In this document: piece after piece, positions 17,690 to 26,976 of the stretch
Layout: each line of letters begins with the position of its first letter
Numbering within the stretch: position 1 is the stretch's first letter
Origin: Persephonella sp. KM09-Lau-8
GTDB taxonomy: Bacteria; Aquificota; Aquificia; Aquificales; Hydrogenothermaceae
Length of the DNA: 64,000 nt
Direction: 5' to 3'
Assembly (NCBI RefSeq): GCF_000703085.1
Contig: NZ_JNLL01000001.1
Coordinates: 1,178,001-1,242,000, forward strand
Notes under the pieces: model-generated
Databases searched by the model: none
What the model saw: only the letters and a program-made list of their open reading frames with translations
What the model was told of the DNA's origin: nothing
Made by a program: the position numbers and the translations under genes

Positions 17690-18748
17690 TTATCTAACAA
17701 TAAAAATACCTGATGGATTTGGAACAGTAATTTCCTTCAGCTTTTTCCAGTTTTTTGTATCAAAGATTTTCACAGAGTTATCAAAGTATGAGGATACATA
17801 TAGTTTTTTACCATCTTTTGAAAATCTAACATGCATTACTCTTTTACCTGCAGGGAAGGTTTTGATAACCTTGAGTTTTTTCAGGTCTATAATAGACAAT
17901 AAATGGTCTTTATCTCCGCTGTAATTAACAACTGCTATTTTTTTATCAGGGGATACTGTTATAAAAACAGGTAAACCTGCAAGGTCTATATGGTCAATAA
18001 CTGCCATTTTGTTTATATCAACCACATAAGCCCTTTTTTCTCCAACTGCTGGAATAAGTGCTACATTGCCAGCAACACCCCACATTCCAAAGTGGGGAAT
18101 TTTAAAGACAATTTCCTGTTTGTTTTTGGAGAAGAATTTTGCTTTTTTGTATATAAATTTATCTAAATCCAGAATCCCAACACCTCTTTCTTTGAAAAAG
18201 CCTACTATATACCTGTTTTTATCAATCAAAGCATCAAAGGGCATTTTACCTGCATTTTCAACTTTGTATACCCTTTGAAAATCTTTTTTTGCATCAAGCA
18301 CCCATATTTCATCTTTATCCATAAGGGCAAATGTGAGAAGGTTTTTGTATGGTTTTATTCCTACATTTCTTGAGCCTGTCTGGATTTCTTTGTGGATATC
18401 AAGGTCTTTTGTGAGAATGGTTACCTTCTTTGGGTCATAATGTGCAATTGCTATATATTTATCAATAAATGTAAATCCTATTCCGCTGTTTCCAGGTTTT
18501 ATTTTTTTAAGTAGTTTGTCGTTTCTGTTATCTATTTTTGAAAAATATCCATTTCTGGCTATACAATAGCTGTAATCCCCGTCGGTTTTTACTATTGCAT
18601 GGTTCAGATTTCCAAGGTCGTGGATTTCTCCAACAAGTCTGTCATTTTCTATCACTGCAAGGGAACCTCTTTCCCTTTCCACAACATAAAGTTTTTCAGC
18701 AAGAGAAATATTAACCAGTATAAGCAGTAGAAGTAGTGCTTTTCTCAT
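17690..18748 (-). CDS. nirF: Heme d1 biosynthesis protein NirF
   Basis: NirF is a beta-propeller protein acting late in heme d1 synthesis. I start it at the ATG at 18748 because AAGGAGAGG lies just before it and the next residues (MRKALLLLLILVNISLA) form a signal peptide; the longer reading extends 40 codons into nirJ. The mature part (about 335 aa) resembles the d1 domain of NirS, including VAIIDGxxx-like propeller repeats. The signal peptide suggests periplasmic location, as in some but not all NirF proteins. The start lies inside the 3' end of nirJ. Confidence 0.88.
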   Translation of the reverse strand: MRKALLLLLILVNISLAEKLYVVERERGSLAVIENDRLVGEIHDLGNLNHAIVKTDGDYSYCIARNGYFSKIDNRNDKLLKKIKPGNSGIGFTFIDKYIAIAHYDPKKVTILTKDLDIHKEIQTGSRNVGIKPYKNLLTFALMDKDEIWVLDAKKDFQRVYKVENAGKMPFDALIDKNRYIVGFFKERGVGILDLDKFIYKKAKFFSKNKQEIVFKIPHFGMWGVAGNVALIPAVGEKRAYVVDINKMAVIDHIDLAGLPVFITVSPDKKIAVVNYSGDKDHLLSIIDLKKLKVIKTFPAGKRVMHVRFSKDGKKLYVSSYFDNSVKIFDTKNWKKLKEITVPNPSGIFIVR

Positions 18749-19853
18749 TACCCTCTCCTTCTTCTGATATATAGCAGTCTGGGTCTTCAGCGAATATATC
18801 TCCGTAAACTGCATAAGCTCGTGAACGGGAATTACCATTACATATCTCAAGATATCTACAGCTTGCACATCTTCCTTTAACTGGACGTGGATGCTGACGG
18901 AGTTTAGTCATAAGTCCATTTGAATTCACTATATCATAAAAGTTTTTTTCGTAGATGTTTCCAATTTTGTATGGGAAATATGTATCTGGCTTTACATATC
19001 CCCTGTAATCAATATCAAAAATCCTGACACCTGCCTGATTTCCACCCCATCTTTTGAGATTCTGGTATAAAAGCTCAGCTTTTTCTGGATATTTTTCCTT
19101 AAATTTGTGGTATAAAACAACTGCATCTGCTTCATTATTTCCTGTTACAACATCTATAGAAATACCTTTTTTCACATACTCAAAGGATTTGTCTATTATG
19201 AATTCAACATGCTTTCTGTATCTTTCTTTTTCTGCCTGTGATAGATGTTTTCCTCTTCCTGAATAAACCAGATGGGATATATAGACCTTTGGGATATTTT
19301 CTTTTTCTGCAAGTGAGAAGATAAAGGGCAGAGCTTTTTCTGTCATTGAAGACAGGGTAAATCTTATGCCTACTTTTATGCCGCTATCCCTTACCAACCT
19401 GATAGATTCCATTGAACGTCTAAAGGCTCCTTTCATTCCTCTAAATCTGTCGTGGGTTTCTTCATCCCCGTCTATGCTTATTCCCACATAGGAAAACTGC
19501 TTTTTTATCTGGTCTATATTTTTTTCATTTATTAAAAGGCCGTTTGTTGAAAGTGTTGTTACAAAACCATTTTCATTAAAGAGCTGGGCAATATCAAATA
19601 TATCTTCTCTTATAAGGGGTTCTCCACCTGAAAGAATGAGAACCTTTACACCAGCTTCTTTAAGATATGGGATTTGTTTTTTTATTTCATCAATTGAAAT
19701 CTCGCCATTTCTTGAGGTGTTTGCTGCTGAATAGCAGTGCTGACAGAAAAGGTTGCAGGCATTTGTAAGGTTCCAGATTAGGATTTTTCCATTAAAGGGT
19801 CTGATTTCCTTTCCATCTAAAGTCTTTTTAATATACTCAGTTATTCTTAGCAT
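18711..19853 (-). CDS. nirJ: Heme d1 biosynthesis radical SAM protein NirJ
   Basis: This radical SAM enzyme removes the propionate side chains of didecarboxysiroheme in heme d1 synthesis. In the 380 aa, the CxxxCxxC cluster motif is C33-C37-C40 (NACNLFCQHC), GGEP follows near 77, and the C-terminal SPASM-like cysteines appear in GRCASCRYLEICNGNSRSRAY, with DPDCY near the end. It sits in the usual nirN-nirJ-nirF setting and overlaps nirN by 17 bp. A heme-processing AhbC/D homologue is the alternative, but the operon argues for NirJ. Confidence 0.92.
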   Translation of the reverse strand: MLRITEYIKKTLDGKEIRPFNGKILIWNLTNACNLFCQHCYSAANTSRNGEISIDEIKKQIPYLKEAGVKVLILSGGEPLIREDIFDIAQLFNENGFVTTLSTNGLLINEKNIDQIKKQFSYVGISIDGDEETHDRFRGMKGAFRRSMESIRLVRDSGIKVGIRFTLSSMTEKALPFIFSLAEKENIPKVYISHLVYSGRGKHLSQAEKERYRKHVEFIIDKSFEYVKKGISIDVVTGNNEADAVVLYHKFKEKYPEKAELLYQNLKRWGGNQAGVRIFDIDYRGYVKPDTYFPYKIGNIYEKNFYDIVNSNGLMTKLRQHPRPVKGRCASCRYLEICNGNSRSRAYAVYGDIFAEDPDCYISEEGEGNEKSTTSTAYTG

Positions 19854-21513
19854 CTTTTTTATCCTTAAATTGCATCATATAAGACATTATAGCCCTTAGT
19901 TCGTAAGATGAAAGGTTTAGCTTTGGCATTGCATTTCTTTCATAACCCAGTTTTTTATACATAACTTCAGGATTTGCTATCTGGGCTGCGATTTCTTCAG
20001 GTTTTCTGTGGTTTACTATCCATTTAAATGATGGGGCAAATGCTTCTTGAGTTTGATGATGACAGCCCCAGCATTTTTCCATAAATACCTGTTTACCCAG
20101 CAAGACAGGCTGATATTTTCTGGATTTATTGACAATATTGTATTTTCCAATAGGAATACTTGCAGGTATATCTTTTAAAAGTTTAAGGGTTATGCTGTCG
20201 TAGATAAGAAGGTCTCCATCTTTGTTATAAAGGCTGACATAAGCCAGATTTCCATCCCCGTTAAATTCTGTATGTATAACTCTTTTTCCCTTTTTGGTTT
20301 CTATTGTTTTAACTGAAAAATCATCCCTGTTTATAAGAACTATTTTGTCTTTTCCATTGTCTGTCCACAGATAAGGGGTTGTTGGATGAGTTCTGACAAA
20401 AAATCCATTTCCTCCAATATCTACCTTTTTAACAAATTTCCAGTTATAAAGGTTCCAGACGGTAATAAAAGGTTTTGTTATATGGGGGGTTGCAAAGTAG
20501 AATTTACCTTTTTTATACCATATTGATGCTGAGGCTAAATGGGGCATACCCTCCATTTTTGAAGAAAAAACTTCTTTGTTCTCAGAAAGACTGTAAACGG
20601 ATAATCTTGTGCCTTTTCGTGAGCTTCCTATTACATACTCTTCAAATGGATCTATAAAGAAATCTTCATAAGGTTCAGGAATATTTTCGTAGGTTATATT
20701 AAATGTTTTGGTATCTAAAAATCCTATTTTGGCTTTATCTCTGTAAGTAAAAATTGCTTTATCTTTTGAATAAAGCTCATAAATAGCAGATATCAGCCCA
20801 TCCTGTTTTATATATTTCACAGGCTTAAAGCTTTCCGCATCAAGAATAACTATGGATTTTGGTAGCCAGCAGGAAACAAGGAGATATCTTCCTGTTCTGT
20901 CAAGGGATACATTTCTTAGATAGACGCAGGCTCTTACTTTTCCATAAAAGGAACCTTTATCTATATCATATCTTCCTACCCAGCCGTCCCTTGATGGAAT
21001 ATAGATTTTCCATCCTGATGGAGAAAACTTTAAGCCTCCATGGACATTTTTGAAATCAAATTTATCTAAAATATTTAAATCTTCCATTATCCATACTTTC
21101 TGATGACCTCTTTCAACAACGGCTACAATGTTTTTTATATTTTTTACAGGAAGTTTTTTTGTTTTGGGATTTTTATTAATCTGTATGGATTTTACAATCC
21201 TGTCTTCTGACCAGTTAATTTTGGCTGGAGATTTGATATACGCTATTATTTCTTTAATTTGTTGGTCTGTAAGTTGTGGAAAAGCGGGCATTTGTGTAGC
21301 AGGAAGACCATTTTTGATGATTTTAATCAGTTTTTTTTCAGGAATTTTTTTTAAAAATAAAGGTAAAAGAGGGGGAGCCACTGTACCGGCTCTGTCCACC
21401 CCATGACAAGAGGCACAATATTTCTGGTACAGCTGGCTCCCTTTAGCCAACTCCCCTGCAAAGGCACCAAACACTATCAGGAGGGTTAGCGGCAGCAGGA
21501 CTATTTTTTTCAT
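19837..21513 (-). CDS. nirN: NirN-like d1-type cytochrome with a second, C-terminal heme c domain
   Basis: A periplasmic protein of 558 aa with signal peptide (1-20), an N-terminal cytochrome c domain (C33-x2-C36-H37), a d1-type beta propeller (about 120-465, likely proximal His158 in NVHGG) and an extra C-terminal cytochrome c domain (C481-x2-C484-H485, possible axial Met529 in NAMPKL). NirN finishes heme d1 (dihydro-d1 dehydrogenation) and hands it to NirS. The NirS active-site His (H295 there) is not conserved here. The third domain may be a fused NirC. The gene starts on the last base of nirS. Confidence 0.85.
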   Translation of the reverse strand: MKKIVLLPLTLLIVFGAFAGELAKGSQLYQKYCASCHGVDRAGTVAPPLLPLFLKKIPEKKLIKIIKNGLPATQMPAFPQLTDQQIKEIIAYIKSPAKINWSEDRIVKSIQINKNPKTKKLPVKNIKNIVAVVERGHQKVWIMEDLNILDKFDFKNVHGGLKFSPSGWKIYIPSRDGWVGRYDIDKGSFYGKVRACVYLRNVSLDRTGRYLLVSCWLPKSIVILDAESFKPVKYIKQDGLISAIYELYSKDKAIFTYRDKAKIGFLDTKTFNITYENIPEPYEDFFIDPFEEYVIGSSRKGTRLSVYSLSENKEVFSSKMEGMPHLASASIWYKKGKFYFATPHITKPFITVWNLYNWKFVKKVDIGGNGFFVRTHPTTPYLWTDNGKDKIVLINRDDFSVKTIETKKGKRVIHTEFNGDGNLAYVSLYNKDGDLLIYDSITLKLLKDIPASIPIGKYNIVNKSRKYQPVLLGKQVFMEKCWGCHHQTQEAFAPSFKWIVNHRKPEEIAAQIANPEVMYKKLGYERNAMPKLNLSSYELRAIMSYMMQFKDKKDAKNN

Positions 21514-23156
21514 TAGTAAATATCCTTCATTGTGTTGTATACGTTAAACTTACCTGTTGGTGTTCTTACCCAATCACCTTTAATAACCTTCTTCAGTTTA
21601 AGTGTGTTCGCATCATAAACCAGTATAGCAGATGGCTGGTCTTTTCTTGCCCATACTGAAATCCAGAATTCTGAACCATCTTTACTAAACTCTGGGTGAA
21701 CAGCTCTTCCTGGAATGTCATCAGGCACTTTCAGAGTTTTAACAAGTTTGAAGGAGTTCTTATCAAACACGAATATGCTTCTTTGGAGGTTCTTATCTGG
21801 GTTTAGAGGTCTGTCTGCAATCAGATATTTTGACTTAGGATGTGTCTTAATAAATAGGTTTCCACCACCTTCTCCAGGCATTTCTATCCATTTAGCAACT
21901 TTCCATGCATATTTTTTGTGTTTCTCAGGGTCTGTTCCAATACATGCAATTCTCTTTTCACCTATATGACCTGTACACCATATTGGTCCATATTTTGGAT
22001 GGTCAATATTAGCTCCTCTTCCTGGGTGTGGTTTTGTTCCAACTTCAACAATGGATGCTAATTTTTTCTCTTTAGTATCAATAACTACTATTTTGTTTCT
22101 CATGTTAGCAGCAACGAGGAAATATCTCTTAGATAAGTCCCAACCACCATCGTGGAGGTATCTTTCCGAATCAATCATGTCAATGCTAACTGTTCCTTTA
22201 TCAACATTTGAATAGTCTACGAGCCATACCTGTCCAGCTTCCTTGATATTAAGTATCCATAATGGGTCGTAGTGGGACGCAACGATTGAAGCAACACGTG
22301 CTTCTCTAACAAAGTCTTTTGTGTCATAGTAGTAATCACTTGTTGCATGTCTTGTAATTGGTTTCAGGTTTTTACCATCCAGGATTACAAATGATGGTGG
22401 CCAGTAACAACCTACAACTGCGTATTTATCTTCATATCCATGATATTTACTTGTATCTATAGAACGTGCGTCATAACATACTTTGATTTCAGCTACTTTG
22501 TCAGGTTTTTTCATCCACATATCAATAACGGTAGCTTTACCATCCCTACCGATTGAATACATATATCTTCCAGAAGCAGATGTTCTGAGAATATGAACAG
22601 CAAATCCAGTATCAACTATGTTAAGAAGTTTTTTAGTTGTTCCATCAATAATAGCAACCTTACCTACATCCCTGAGGATTACACCAAAGAAGTTTTGCCA
22701 GTTTGGATTTGCAGCCTTTTTAGGTCTTTTTTCTACAGGAACATATACTTTCCAGGATTCTTTGATTTTTTCCCATGAAAGTAATGGTGGATTTGGTGGT
22801 GGATTAAGCAGGAATCTTGCCATCAAATCAATTTCATCTTTTGTGAGAACTCCCTGTTTACCCCAGTCTGGCATTCCACCTGGTGTTCCGTTGTAAATAA
22901 ATGCCTTGATTGCTTCAACGTTTAGACCACGTTTTTTCAGTCTTTCTGGAGTAAGACCAGGACCTGTAGCTCCTTTTCTGAGCATTCCGTGACAACCAGC
23001 ACATCTGTCAAAGTAAATCTGAGATGCTTTTTTCATCTCCTCTTTTGTAAGAGGAGGTGCTCCTTCTTCTGCTGAGGCGGTGTTAACTGTTAATGCTACT
23101 GTTCCAGTAAGGAGAGCAGCACTTATAAGCCCGCCTGCAAGTTTTCTTGCCCTCAT
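21513..23156 (-). CDS. nirS: Cytochrome cd1 nitrite reductase NirS
   Basis: It reduces nitrite to NO in the periplasm. The 547 aa comprise a signal peptide (1-29, TASA cleavage), a cytochrome c domain with C52-x2-C55-H56, and an eight-bladed d1 propeller. The d1 iron ligand is H188 (GFAVHILRTSASGRY), and the two catalytic histidines are H295 (ASHYDP) and H335 (YLHDGGWD). All key residues of the Pseudomonas enzyme are kept. It is the first redox enzyme of the operon, 32 bp after the porin gene. Confidence 0.97.
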   Translation of the reverse strand: MRARKLAGGLISAALLTGTVALTVNTASAEEGAPPLTKEEMKKASQIYFDRCAGCHGMLRKGATGPGLTPERLKKRGLNVEAIKAFIYNGTPGGMPDWGKQGVLTKDEIDLMARFLLNPPPNPPLLSWEKIKESWKVYVPVEKRPKKAANPNWQNFFGVILRDVGKVAIIDGTTKKLLNIVDTGFAVHILRTSASGRYMYSIGRDGKATVIDMWMKKPDKVAEIKVCYDARSIDTSKYHGYEDKYAVVGCYWPPSFVILDGKNLKPITRHATSDYYYDTKDFVREARVASIVASHYDPLWILNIKEAGQVWLVDYSNVDKGTVSIDMIDSERYLHDGGWDLSKRYFLVAANMRNKIVVIDTKEKKLASIVEVGTKPHPGRGANIDHPKYGPIWCTGHIGEKRIACIGTDPEKHKKYAWKVAKWIEMPGEGGGNLFIKTHPKSKYLIADRPLNPDKNLQRSIFVFDKNSFKLVKTLKVPDDIPGRAVHPEFSKDGSEFWISVWARKDQPSAILVYDANTLKLKKVIKGDWVRTPTGKFNVYNTMKDIY

Positions 23157-23188
23157 AGTATCCCTCCTTTCAGGATTTGATTGAAAAA

Positions 23189-24499
23189 TTAATATTTGTA
23201 ATCAAGTTGTAACCAGTATTTTGTTACGTCTTTATCTCCTTTTAAGTTTCCACCTGTGTAATATCCGTTATCCGCATCATACCATGCTGCTTTAGCAAGG
23301 AATGAAAGTCTTTTTGTTAGTTTTTTGGCATAAAGTGCATCTATTTCTGAACCTATGCTTTTTCCTATTGTGCCAGGGTCTTTATCTGAGTCGAATGTAA
23401 GATAGGCTATCATAAGTTTCCCGATTGTTGGATTTTTGTATCCTGCAGATATACACCATTCTTTCATACCATAGTCAAATCCTCCGGCAGCACCAGCAAG
23501 CAACTGGTCTGACCAACCATCAAATTTGTGAAGTGTTGCGAGTGGTGTAGAGAAACCTGGTTCTTTTTTATTGACATCTCCATCTCCAAAATATGTATAC
23601 ATGACATTTGCAAAAAATCCCATAGCTGAAGCACCAACTTTCAATCTATAATAATCTGTATCTACATCAGGTTTCTCATCTCTGTTATCGTTTTCATAAG
23701 GATCTGTTTGTTTTGCATACTCACCAAGATAAGAAACTTTTATACCGCCAAGGTCAACTTTACCTGATGCTTTAATTCCATAGGTGTTATGAATATCTGT
23801 TAAAAGATATGCGAAACCTTTGATCCTAAGCTGAGGAATAACTTTATAGTTAACATCTAAAATAATAGGCATTTTATCAAGCTGCCAGTCTGCATTTAAC
23901 ACTTTTCCTCTACTCCAATCTTCAGGAGTATCTGTAATTCCTTTTCTTTCATAGATTCCTGCCAGTAAGAAATCAAGTCCCTGTATAGGTTTACCTGCAA
24001 TAGCTAATACTCCAAATGATTGAGGCATTTGTCTCCAGCCAACTGTTCCGATAAATCTGTGGTCATCAATAGCAACATACTTTCTACCCGCTATGAATGC
24101 ATAGTTTCCAAGGGAATAAGCAATATATGCCTGTGTAAGACGGGTATTATCTGGATCTAAAACCGTTTCATATCCAGCTTTTTGTGGTGCATAATCATCA
24201 ACGAGTGCAGAAACATCAATAGCTTCTAAAACTGCTGATAATCCCTGAACTCCAAGAACTGTTCCGATTTTTACACCAACTTTAGTTCTAATAGTCAGAG
24301 CATTAGCCTCTTTGTTTCCTGATTTGTCAACATCTACATACTCATACCTTGGTCTAAACTCAAGATAAGGTTTGACATTATCAATAAATGAAACTCCAAG
24401 TAAGTCCTGAGCATTTGCTGAGTTTGTTTGACCTGAAAGCAGGAATGCTCCACCTGCTAACAGGGCTGCTGCTCCTAAGCTTAGCACTTTTCCCTTCAT
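23189..24499 (-). CDS. Outer-membrane porin, alginate-export-like beta barrel
   Basis: A 436-aa protein with a signal peptide (about 1-30, ending SANA). Alternating beta strands run throughout, with PYLEFRPRYEYVDV near the start and a C-terminal aromatic end (WLQLDYKY), as in outer-membrane barrels. The LEFRPRYEY and GRKYVAIDDHRFIGTVGWRQMPQSF segments recall alginate-export/porin families often found beside nitrate or nitrite genes. It lies between the PAS gene and nirS, so passage of nitrite or nitrate across the outer membrane is a reasonable guess. Confidence 0.8.
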   Translation of the reverse strand: MKGKVLSLGAAALLAGGAFLLSGQTNSANAQDLLGVSFIDNVKPYLEFRPRYEYVDVDKSGNKEANALTIRTKVGVKIGTVLGVQGLSAVLEAIDVSALVDDYAPQKAGYETVLDPDNTRLTQAYIAYSLGNYAFIAGRKYVAIDDHRFIGTVGWRQMPQSFGVLAIAGKPIQGLDFLLAGIYERKGITDTPEDWSRGKVLNADWQLDKMPIILDVNYKVIPQLRIKGFAYLLTDIHNTYGIKASGKVDLGGIKVSYLGEYAKQTDPYENDNRDEKPDVDTDYYRLKVGASAMGFFANVMYTYFGDGDVNKKEPGFSTPLATLHKFDGWSDQLLAGAAGGFDYGMKEWCISAGYKNPTIGKLMIAYLTFDSDKDPGTIGKSIGSEIDALYAKKLTKRLSFLAKAAWYDADNGYYTGGNLKGDKDVTKYWLQLDYKY

Positions 24500-24513
24500 A
24501 ACTAAACCTCCTT

Positions 24514-25050
24514 TTATGTTTGCCAGTTTTCTAAGAGTTTTTCTACTACTTCTTCTCCTGATATGCCTAATTCCTGAGATATTTCTTCAAGACGGTCATA
24601 GACTTTTTTAGGCAAATACATAACCACTCTAACTGGCCCTCCTTCCTCTTCTCTCATTTTGTCATAAAGATTTTGCATCTCTTTCCTTTTTTCTTTAGGA
24701 ACTGGTGCCCTCATTGATTTGAATTCAACAAGTTCTCCGTTTTTGTAGACTCCAGAAATGGTTGCATGCACCCAGTAATATCCTCTATCTTTACGAAGAT
24801 TCTTAACATAACCTTGCCAGGTTTTGCCTTGTTTTATGGTTTCCCATAATTCCTTGAAAACAGACTTAGGCATATCAGGATGTCTTATTATGCTATGAGG
24901 TTTTCCTATGAGCTCCTCAGGTTTATATCCAGAGATCTCAGCGAAGGTTTCATTAACATAGGTAATAATTCCCCTCAGGTCTGTTCTGGAAATTATCAGC
25001 TGGTTTTCAGGAACCTCTGTTTCCCAGAACATATCAAAAGTCTTATCCAT
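24514..25050 (-). CDS. PAS-domain protein with C-terminal ribbon-helix-helix-like tail
   Basis: A 178-aa cytoplasmic protein. Residues 15-115 form an Aer-like PAS domain (IISRTDLRGIITYVNETF, GYKPEELIGKPHSIIRHPDMP, GYYWVHATISGVY), a type that often binds FAD or heme and senses redox. Residues 138-178 (VRVVMYLPKKVYDRLEEIS, GISGEEVVEKLLENW) resemble a ribbon-helix-helix DNA-binding unit. No kinase or methyl-accepting part is present. As first gene of the nir operon it may be a one-component regulator. The DNA-binding reading is my inference. Confidence 0.75.
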   Translation of the reverse strand: MDKTFDMFWETEVPENQLIISRTDLRGIITYVNETFAEISGYKPEELIGKPHSIIRHPDMPKSVFKELWETIKQGKTWQGYVKNLRKDRGYYWVHATISGVYKNGELVEFKSMRAPVPKEKRKEMQNLYDKMREEEGGPVRVVMYLPKKVYDRLEEISQELGISGEEVVEKLLENWQT

Positions 25051-25108
25051 AACTCCCTCTCAAAGCCTCCTTATTAGTTTATTGTTAAATCAGACTTTTC
25101 TATTTTCA

Positions 25109-25122
25109 TTGTCCTAAGTCAA
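25109..25122 (-). promoter_or_regulatory. FNR/DNR-type operator of the nir operon
   Basis: Read on minus it is TTGAC-TTAG-GACAA, with one mismatch from a perfect TTGAC-N4-GTCAA palindrome. It is centred about 65 bp before the PAS gene start. A start site 41.5 bp downstream would fall near 25074, with AACAAT as a weak -10 at 25081-25086. It lies directly after the stop codon of napD. Confidence 0.65.
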
Positions 25123-25128
25123 TATTTA

Positions 25129-25485
25129 CTAACTGATATATCCCTTTATATGTCCTTTGTAAACAATATTTTCAGCTCTAACGTTTTCGTCATTCAGGAT
25201 TTCAGGGACATCATTGCTTAGTTTCTGTAAATATTCTGCAGCACTCTCCCACTCTTCTTCTGAATAGGAATAAACCATATTTGCTGATAAGACATGAGGA
25301 AGCATCTGTATTTGCTTTAACTTAAATGTTTCTTCATTAACATCTTCACCTTCTATGATGATTATGATTTTTCCCTTTTCTTTGTCATGAAAATAAACTT
25401 CGCAAAGTCCGCTGTCTTCTAATTCTTTAATAACCTCCTCCACATGTTCTGGTTCTGTTATTACTACTGCACTTGAAATGTTCAT
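25129..25485 (-). CDS. napD: NapA maturation chaperone NapD
   Basis: NapD binds the Tat signal of NapA and aids its maturation. The ATG at 25485 is chosen because GGAGG lies 8 nt before it; a longer reading would begin at a TTG inside that ribosome site. The 118-aa product opens MNISSAVVITEPEHVEEVIKEL, the typical NapD start, followed by a ferredoxin-like fold and an acidic tail longer than usual. It is the last gene of the nap operon and overlaps napL by 4 bp. Confidence 0.88.
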   Translation of the reverse strand: MNISSAVVITEPEHVEEVIKELEDSGLCEVYFHDKEKGKIIIIIEGEDVNEETFKLKQIQMLPHVLSANMVYSYSEEEWESAAEYLQKLSNDVPEILNDENVRAENIVYKGHIKGYIS

Positions 25486-26447
25486 TTCTTTAACCTCCAA
25501 AAAAATATTTTTCCATCATCACAACCAACAATAATTTTATCTTCAGTTATAAATTTAATAGCTCCTGGGGTTGATTTATGACCTCTAAGATAAGTAATTG
25601 TGCTTCCTTCTTCTGTATATACCACTTTAATATCAAACTTATCATTATAGATGTAGGCTCCCTTTTTTCCAGACGGACTCAAAGCAACAGAGAAGACCAT
25701 AAAATCATCAGATTCGAAAACCCTATATTTATCAGTGCTAAGATTATAATAAACAGCCTTTTTATCTCTTCCTCCAGTAAAGGTTCTATTATTTCTAAAA
25801 TCAACATCAAAAGCTTTATCTTTGTTCAGTTCCTCTATTATTTTTACAATTTTTCCTGTTTTAACGTCTATTATTCTTGTATCTCCGCTTTCATCTGTGA
25901 TGGCTATTTTTGTTTTGTCTTCATTTATCTCCATATCTGAGAAAAATGACATTCCAACAGAGTTTCTATAAATAACTTTTTTGTTATTAATGTCGAACAA
26001 TACGACTTCGTCTCCACTTAGTCCTAAAATAAGATGTTGATTATCAACAAACCGAACTTTTACAACAGGGAGATGCATTTTTCGGCTAATTATTTTGGTA
26101 AGCTTTCCATCTTTATATATGTAAACTTCTCTACCTCCCCTACTGGCTTGAATCGCAGCTGCTATTATTTGATGGTCTGGGGACACATCAACAGAGAAAA
26201 CTTTTGGAAGTTGCAAATCTCCCATAAAGTCTTCAAATTTTGGATATAAAATTTCATCAATGACTTCATGTGTTTTTAAGTCTACTATCTGAACTTTTCC
26301 TCTCTCTGTGGCAACAAAGGCTTTTCCACCAGAAATAGATATTTCACTTATAGCACCATCTAACTGAAGTGTATCCTCCAGCTCTGCTGTAGTTGCAAAA
26401 ACAACTCCTATTATTAGAAAAAAGCTAAGAACTATTTTTTTCATCAT
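25482..26447 (-). CDS. napL: NapL, periplasmic beta-propeller protein of the nap operon
   Basis: A 321-aa protein with a signal peptide (about 1-20) and WD40-like repeats (VQIVDLKTHEVIDEILYP, LVLFDINNKKVIYRNS-like units, FFWRLKK end). NapL is known from epsilonproteobacterial nap operons (napAGHBFLD), where its exact role is unsettled. Position between napF and napD is the same here. Two adjacent Met codons start it. It overlaps napF by 23 bp. Confidence 0.85.
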   Translation of the reverse strand: MMKKIVLSFFLIIGVVFATTAELEDTLQLDGAISEISISGGKAFVATERGKVQIVDLKTHEVIDEILYPKFEDFMGDLQLPKVFSVDVSPDHQIIAAAIQASRGGREVYIYKDGKLTKIISRKMHLPVVKVRFVDNQHLILGLSGDEVVLFDINNKKVIYRNSVGMSFFSDMEINEDKTKIAITDESGDTRIIDVKTGKIVKIIEELNKDKAFDVDFRNNRTFTGGRDKKAVYYNLSTDKYRVFESDDFMVFSVALSPSGKKGAYIYNDKFDIKVVYTEEGSTITYLRGHKSTPGAIKFITEDKIIVGCDDGKIFFWRLKK

Positions 26448-26976
26448 TTTCTACTTCCAGTGGATAAACCTTTATTGCTCCTACTGGACATGAATTTAAA
26501 CAAAATCCACATCCTGAGCATTGATTTAAGTTAATTTCTGGATTAAATAATCCATGGAATACTATTGCATTATCAAGGCAGGGTTCTTTGCAGGAAAAGC
26601 ACATTGTTCCATGCCATGCAAGGCATGCGTTTTTCTCTATAGCAAAAAATGCATGAATTCTTTCGGGATTCTCTAAAGATAAAACATCATATTCGCAGCT
26701 TTCTGCACATTTTTTGCAAAATGTGCAACCTGTGGTTGAAAAAACTATATGGGGAGAACCATCCTGTAATCTGTACAGGATTTTTTCTTCACAGGCCAGA
26801 ACACACTTTCCATCACACTGGGAACATGCTGAAAAATCTGTATCAGGCAGAGTATAAGGGGGTCTTATAATATCTTTTTTTTCTTCTGTAGATGGACTTT
26901 TTATTTCCTCTACAGTTGCTTTAGGAATAAAAGGAAGGGCTTTTAAGAAGCCCCTCCTGTCCATTTTTTTGGACAT
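26425..26976 (-). CDS. napF: Ferredoxin-type protein NapF
   Basis: A 183-aa cytoplasmic-type iron-sulfur protein thought to help load NapA. It carries clustered cysteines for several 4Fe-4S sites: CSQCDGKCVLAC (about 51-62), CTFCKKCAESC (about 83-93), CFSCKEPC (about 125-132) and the classic CSGCGFCLNSCP (about 153-164). The N-terminus has MDRRGFLKA, a twin-arginine-like sequence that NapF proteins often keep although they act in the cytoplasm. AAGGAG precedes the ATG, which overlaps the last base of napB. Confidence 0.88.
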   Translation of the reverse strand: MSKKMDRRGFLKALPFIPKATVEEIKSPSTEEKKDIIRPPYTLPDTDFSACSQCDGKCVLACEEKILYRLQDGSPHIVFSTTGCTFCKKCAESCEYDVLSLENPERIHAFFAIEKNACLAWHGTMCFSCKEPCLDNAIVFHGLFNPEINLNQCSGCGFCLNSCPVGAIKVYPLEVENDEKNSS

